In this document: positions 16,263-19,072 of the stretch, one piece after another
Numbering within the stretch: the first letter of the stretch is position 1
Layout: each line of letters starts with the position of its first letter
Assembly: GCA_025355935.1 (NCBI GenBank)
Contig: JANXYS010000074.1
Span: 1-19,072 of the forward strand
Length of the DNA stretch: 19,072 nucleotides
Reading direction: 5' to 3'
From: Chitinophagales bacterium
GTDB taxonomy: Bacteria; Bacteroidota; Bacteroidia; Chitinophagales; Chitinophagaceae
Position numbers and translations under genes: made by a program
The notes under the pieces: generated by a model
Seen by the model: only the letters and a program-made list of their open reading frames with translations
Databases searched by the model: none
What the model was told of the DNA's origin: nothing

Positions 16263-16301
16263 AATCTATTGAATAACGAAAAGCAGGCAGCTTTTTTTTC
16301 T

Positions 16302-16309
16302 TAGGTTTG
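16302..16309 (+). promoter_or_regulatory. Bacteroidota -7 box (TAGGTTTG) before the LegC-like aminotransferase
   Basis: TAGGTTTG followed by C fits TAnnTTTG and ends 28 bases before the ATG at 16338, just after a T8 tract and 48 bases after the hairpin terminator. No clear -33 box. Together with that terminator it suggests a new transcript starts here. Confidence 0.45.
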
Positions 16310-16337
16310 CATCTCATAAGGCGGTAAATAAGAAAAT

Positions 16338-17471
16338 ATGTTACTATTGAGTGGCCCAAATATGGGCGGAAATGAGCTGAAATATGTTACAGAATGCATC
16401 ACAACCGGTTGGGTAAGCAGTGTTGGGGCTTATGTAGATCAATTTGAGAAAATGACTGCGGAATTTGCCGGAACTAAATATGCAGTTGCCACTAGCAGCG
16501 GAACAACTGCATTACACATTTGTCTTGTAATGCTAGATGTTAAACCTTCTGATTATGTTATTGTACCAAACATAACATTCATTGCCACACTTAATTCAGT
16601 TAAATATACAGGCGCTTCGCCAATTCTAATTGATACTCATGCGGGCAATTGGCAGCTTGACCTTGATGTACTTGAAACTTTTCTTGAAAATGAGACTGAG
16701 CAAAGAAATAACACCTGTTTCCATAAGTTGACTGGCCGGCGAATACCCGTGATTATGCCAGTGCATGTTCTAGGAAATATGTGTGATATGGACAGGCTGC
16801 TCGCAACTGCACAAAAGTATAATTTGATCGTTCTGGAAGACAGCACTGAAGCATTAGGAAGTTATTACAAGGACAAGCATGCGGGTAGCTTCGGCCTTCT
16901 TGGTACTTTTAGCTACAACGGAAATAAGCTTATAACCACTGGTGGGGGTGGTATGATAGTTACTGATGATGAGGGATTAGCAAAGCGGGCAAAACATTTA
17001 ACCACCCAGGCGAAGAGCGATCCGTTTGAATACAAGCACGATGCTATAGGTTACAACTACAGGCTTGTCAATGTTGCTGCTGCTATCGGCGTTGCCCAAA
17101 TGGAACAACTTAAGGGATTTATAAGCCGCAAAAAAGAAATTATCGCTTTTTATAAAAATGAATTAGAGAATGTAGGGGATATAAAATTTCAGGAAGTTAA
17201 TGCCGATGTGAATCCAAACTGGTGGTTACCTACAATATTTACTTCCAGACAAAGGGAAGTACTAAAAATATTAAACGATCATAAAATGCAAAGCCGCCCA
17301 TTTTGGGTTCCAATGAACCAGCTTGAAATGTTTAAAGATGACCTATACATTCAAAATGATAATCGTTCCGATTTTGTGTATCAGCACAGCCTAAGTATTC
17401 CGTGCAGCACTAATATCAGCGACATGGAAATGCTAGGCGTTGCCAATAAAATTAAAGAGGTATTTCAATAA
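16338..17471 (+). CDS. LegC/PglE-type nucleotide-sugar 4-aminotransferase
   Basis: A 377-residue PLP-dependent DegT/DnrJ/EryC1/StrS-fold enzyme. The opening LSGPNMGGNELKYVTECI and TGWVSSVGAYVDQFE is diagnostic of the LegC family and close to PglE. Cofactor residues include ATSSGTTALH near 51-60, the PLP aspartate in VLEDSTEALGSYY (D168) and the Schiff-base lysine in SYNGNKLITTGGGG (K197). LegC/PglE enzymes aminate C4 of UDP-4-keto-6-deoxy-GlcNAc (UDP-N-acetylbacillosamine synthesis, EC 2.6.1.34 type). This pairs naturally with the PglD-like acetyltransferase at 14556 and the PglC-like transferase at 17572. The required 4,6-dehydratase (PglF/LegB) is not in the window. It has its own promoter candidate after a terminator. 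Family assignment is strong; the final product could be bacillosamine or a related 4-amino sugar. Confidence 0.88.
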   Translation: MLLLSGPNMGGNELKYVTECITTGWVSSVGAYVDQFEKMTAEFAGTKYAVATSSGTTALHICLVMLDVKPSDYVIVPNITFIATLNSVKYTGASPILIDTHAGNWQLDLDVLETFLENETEQRNNTCFHKLTGRRIPVIMPVHVLGNMCDMDRLLATAQKYNLIVLEDSTEALGSYYKDKHAGSFGLLGTFSYNGNKLITTGGGGMIVTDDEGLAKRAKHLTTQAKSDPFEYKHDAIGYNYRLVNVAAAIGVAQMEQLKGFISRKKEIIAFYKNELENVGDIKFQEVNADVNPNWWLPTIFTSRQREVLKILNDHKMQSRPFWVPMNQLEMFKDDLYIQNDNRSDFVYQHSLSIPCSTNISDMEMLGVANKIKEVFQ

Positions 17472-17537
17472 GAATAAAGTCTTGTCATGTATAGAAATCC
17501 TGCAACATAATGAGACACTCCGGAGTACGTCGAGATG

Positions 17538-17545
17538 TAAATTTG
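17538..17545 (+). promoter_or_regulatory. Possible Bacteroidota -7 box (TAAATTTG) before the initiating transferase gene
   Basis: TAAATTTG lies 26 bases before the ATG at 17572, in the 100-base gap after the aminotransferase. The -7 match is exact but no -33 box is seen, and AT-rich sequence makes a chance match plausible. Confidence 0.25.
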
Positions 17546-17571
17546 AATGTCTTATATTGCAGCCCTTTAGT

Positions 17572-18228
17572 ATGTACAATTTTTTCAAAAGGATTATCGA
17601 TTTGGCTCTCGCCTCACTTGCCTTAGTTTTGCTTTCCCCAATTCTTCTGCCTGTGATCATTATTCTTTTGTTTACTGGGGAAAAAGAAGTCTTTTACTTT
17701 CAAAAAAGAATTGGGAAAAATAACCAGTTGTTTAACATCTGGAAATTTGCAACTATGCAAAAAAACAGCCCTGCCATAGGCACGGGCGAGATAACATTAC
17801 GAAATGACCCCCGTGTAACCTCGTTCGGAAAGTTTCTTCGCAAGAGTAAGATCAACGAATTGCCACAAATTTTCAATGTATTTAAAGGCGATATGAGTAT
17901 TGTAGGTCCAAGGCCACTCATGAAAGTAAGCTTTGATTTATATGACGAAAATGTAAAAAAAAATATCTACAAATCAAAACCGGGCATGACGGGTATAGGT
18001 TCTCTGATTTTTCGGGATGAGGAGAAATTACTTTCTGAAGCCCCTGATCCTAAGGCCATGTATCACGCTATATATCCATATAAGGGTTGCCTTGAACTCT
18101 GGTATTTAGAAAATGCTTCTGTGTGGACCGATCTTAAAATTATTTTTCTTACGGCTTGGTCTATCATCTTCCCGTCAAATAACTTAGCCCGAAAATTCTT
18201 TAAAGCTCTACCGCAGCGTAGCTTCTAA
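17572..18228 (+). CDS. PglC-like small monotopic phosphoglycosyltransferase (initiating sugar-1-phosphate transferase)
   Basis: A 218-residue bacterial sugar transferase (PF02397 family) without the large N-terminal membrane part of WcaJ/WbaP. The ATG at 17572 gives the canonical MYNFFKRIIDLALASLALV start; an upstream in-frame ATG at 17440 lies inside the previous gene and adds 44 non-family residues. A single hydrophobic segment (about 9-34) fits the re-entrant helix. The core follows: EVFYFQKRIGKN, NIWKFATM (58-62), DPRVTSFGKFLRKSKI, ELPQIFNVFKGDMSIVGPRP and KPGMTGIGSL. It would transfer a sugar 1-phosphate, probably bacillosamine-type, from UDP-sugar to undecaprenyl phosphate, starting the repeat unit. 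The normally Asp-Glu catalytic dyad reads Asn95-Glu96 here, and the KFRTM-like arginine is alanine (A60). An AT-rich terminator follows. Confidence 0.88.
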   Translation: MYNFFKRIIDLALASLALVLLSPILLPVIIILLFTGEKEVFYFQKRIGKNNQLFNIWKFATMQKNSPAIGTGEITLRNDPRVTSFGKFLRKSKINELPQIFNVFKGDMSIVGPRPLMKVSFDLYDENVKKNIYKSKPGMTGIGSLIFRDEEKLLSEAPDPKAMYHAIYPYKGCLELWYLENASVWTDLKIIFLTAWSIIFPSNNLARKFFKALPQRSF

Positions 18229-18236
18229 TTTGTTTG

Positions 18237-18266
18237 ATGTTTAATCTAAAATATTAAACATTTTTT
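18237..18266 (+). terminator. AT-rich intrinsic terminator at the right end of the polysaccharide cluster
   Basis: Nine-base perfect arms ATGTTTAAT (18237-18245) and ATTAAACAT (18253-18261) enclose a seven-base loop and are followed at once by a T-run (to 18266). It starts eight bases after the sugar transferase stop. The low GC of the stem lowers confidence, but the layout is that of a Rho-independent terminator. Confidence 0.6.
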
Positions 18267-18300
18267 CGGTTTATTTGTAATAAGCCTATAATCTTATCAA

Positions 18301-19072
18301 ATGAGTTCATTTACTATTAAAGATCTGGAGAATCTCTCTGGAATTAAGGCACATACTCTTCGGATCTGGGAACAGAGATATAGCTTTTTGAAACCAAGCC
18401 GGAGTTTCACTAACATTCGGTATTACAGTAGTGAAGAGCTAAAAATAATTTTGAATATTGCTTTGCTAAATAAGTACGGCTACAAGGTTTCGCATATTGA
18501 TAAGATGAATGCGGCGGAAATCAAGGAGAAAATTACCGCGTTGGCACAAGCTGAGGCGCAACAGGAACGTATTGTCAACGAACTCGTTCAAACCATGGTG
18601 GATGTAGACCTTGTTTCTTTTGAGTTTGTTTTGAACAATTATATCCTTTACCGCGGAATAGAAAAAACAATATCCCAAATTATTTTCCCATTTCTCGAAA
18701 AGATTGGTATTTTATGGCTAACAAATCACATAAACCCAGCGCAGGAGCACCTTGTAACTAACATTATACGCCAGAAACTGCTGGTAGGTATTGAAGGTTT
18801 GCAACCTCCTCTCCAGGCAAGTAATACCCTTTTGCTTTTTCTACCAGAAGGCGAATACCACGAGCTTGCTCTTATTTTCATGCATTACATTCTTAAAAGC
18901 AGGGGATGTTCAGTTATTTATCTTGGTGCAAATATTCCATTGAAAGATGTTGAGTATATAGCAAAACTTAAAAATCCGGATTACTTGTATACCCATCTAA
19001 CCAGTGTGGCCAAAAGCTTCAATTTTGAAAAATTTATTATGGGACTGCAAAATGCCGTTATTGGAATTCCGA
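18301..19072 (+). CDS. MerR-family regulator with cobalamin-binding region, CarH/LitR-like, 3'-truncated by the window end
   Basis: The frame is open from ATG 18301 to the window end (257 codons). The N-terminal winged helix-turn-helix (about 4-70) reads TIKDLENLSGIKAHTLRIWEQRY and NIRYYSSEEL, a MerR DNA-binding domain. A helical linker and bundle (about 75-165) end in W139, nine residues, then E149-H150: the W-x9-EH signature of CarH-type adenosylcobalamin photosensors. A Rossmann-like B12-binding domain follows, with LLLFLPEGEYHELALIF, where H187 matches the lower-ligand histidine, then RGCSVIYLGANIPL. CarH represses carotenoid genes in the dark and falls apart in light. Separated from the polysaccharide genes by a terminator, it most likely belongs to the next locus to the right. 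Cobalamin binding and light response are inferred from motifs only. Confidence 0.85.
   Translation, partial: MSSFTIKDLENLSGIKAHTLRIWEQRYSFLKPSRSFTNIRYYSSEELKIILNIALLNKYGYKVSHIDKMNAAEIKEKITALAQAEAQQERIVNELVQTMVDVDLVSFEFVLNNYILYRGIEKTISQIIFPFLEKIGILWLTNHINPAQEHLVTNIIRQKLLVGIEGLQPPLQASNTLLLFLPEGEYHELALIFMHYILKSRGCSVIYLGANIPLKDVEYIAKLKNPDYLYTHLTSVAKSFNFEKFIMGLQNAVIGIP

Noticed and set aside
17440..17571. 44-residue N-terminal extension of the initiating sugar transferase
   Set aside because: It overlaps the aminotransferase gene, shows no family similarity, and the canonical PglC-like start is at 17572.
1..19072. CRISPR arrays, tRNA or rRNA genes, insertion sequences, integrase or toxin-antitoxin genes
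   Set aside because: No regular repeats, cloverleaf-like segments, transposase motifs or small paired genes were found on reading both strands.

Overview
The window reads as a surface-polysaccharide (O-antigen, capsule or exopolysaccharide) biosynthesis locus from a member of the Bacteroidota, most likely near the Chitinophagaceae. This placement is inferred from four things: AT-rich coding sequence with almost no Shine-Dalgarno signals; repeated TAnnTTTG elements, the known Bacteroidota -7 promoter box, just upstream of gene starts; the Bacteroidota style of the initiating sugar transferase; and the mix of gene families. No rRNA, tRNA, CRISPR array, insertion sequence or phage gene was seen.

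Left block (1-8529, all + strand, tightly packed). It opens with a 5'-truncated GNAT/FemAB-like acyltransferase, then an FdtB/QdtB-type sugar 3-aminotransferase, a Wzx-type flippase, a divergent GT-B glycosyltransferase, a GT4 glycosyltransferase, an AsnB-like glutamine-dependent amidotransferase and another GT4-like enzyme. Start/stop overlaps at 628, 3006-3009 and 4226-4229 point to translational coupling. An extra internal promoter candidate lies in front of the AsnB gene.

Middle block (8548-13260, mixed strands). A methyltransferase (-) is divergent from UDP-galactopyranose mutase glf (+). glf is followed by a GT2 enzyme resembling galactofuranosyltransferases, which converges on a polytopic membrane protein (-) that is the best Wzy polymerase candidate.

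Right block (13417-18228, all +). It holds a PglA/CapM-like GT4, a PglD/NeuD-type acetyltransferase, an extended SDR, a strong hairpin terminator, a LegC/PglE-type aminotransferase and a PglC-like initiating phosphoglycosyltransferase, followed by an AT-rich terminator. From 18301 to the window end runs the first 257 codons of a MerR-family regulator with a cobalamin-binding region. It has the W-x9-EH signature of CarH-type light sensors and probably belongs to the next locus.

Together the genes suggest a Wzx/Wzy-type pathway. The PglC-like enzyme would load a bacillosamine-like amino sugar on undecaprenyl phosphate, and up to five glycosyltransferases would extend it with sugars including a 3-acylamino-3,6-dideoxyhexose and galactofuranose. 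Amidation and methylation would decorate the unit before flipping and polymerisation. The nucleotide-sugar steps missing here (RmlA/RmlB/FdtA and a PglF/LegB-like 4,6-dehydratase) are expected outside the window. The two most unusual points are the altered catalytic signature of the initiating transferase (Asn-Glu instead of Asp-Glu, Ala instead of the KFRTM Arg) and the CarH-like regulator at the right edge. I did not find a clearly new kind of system.
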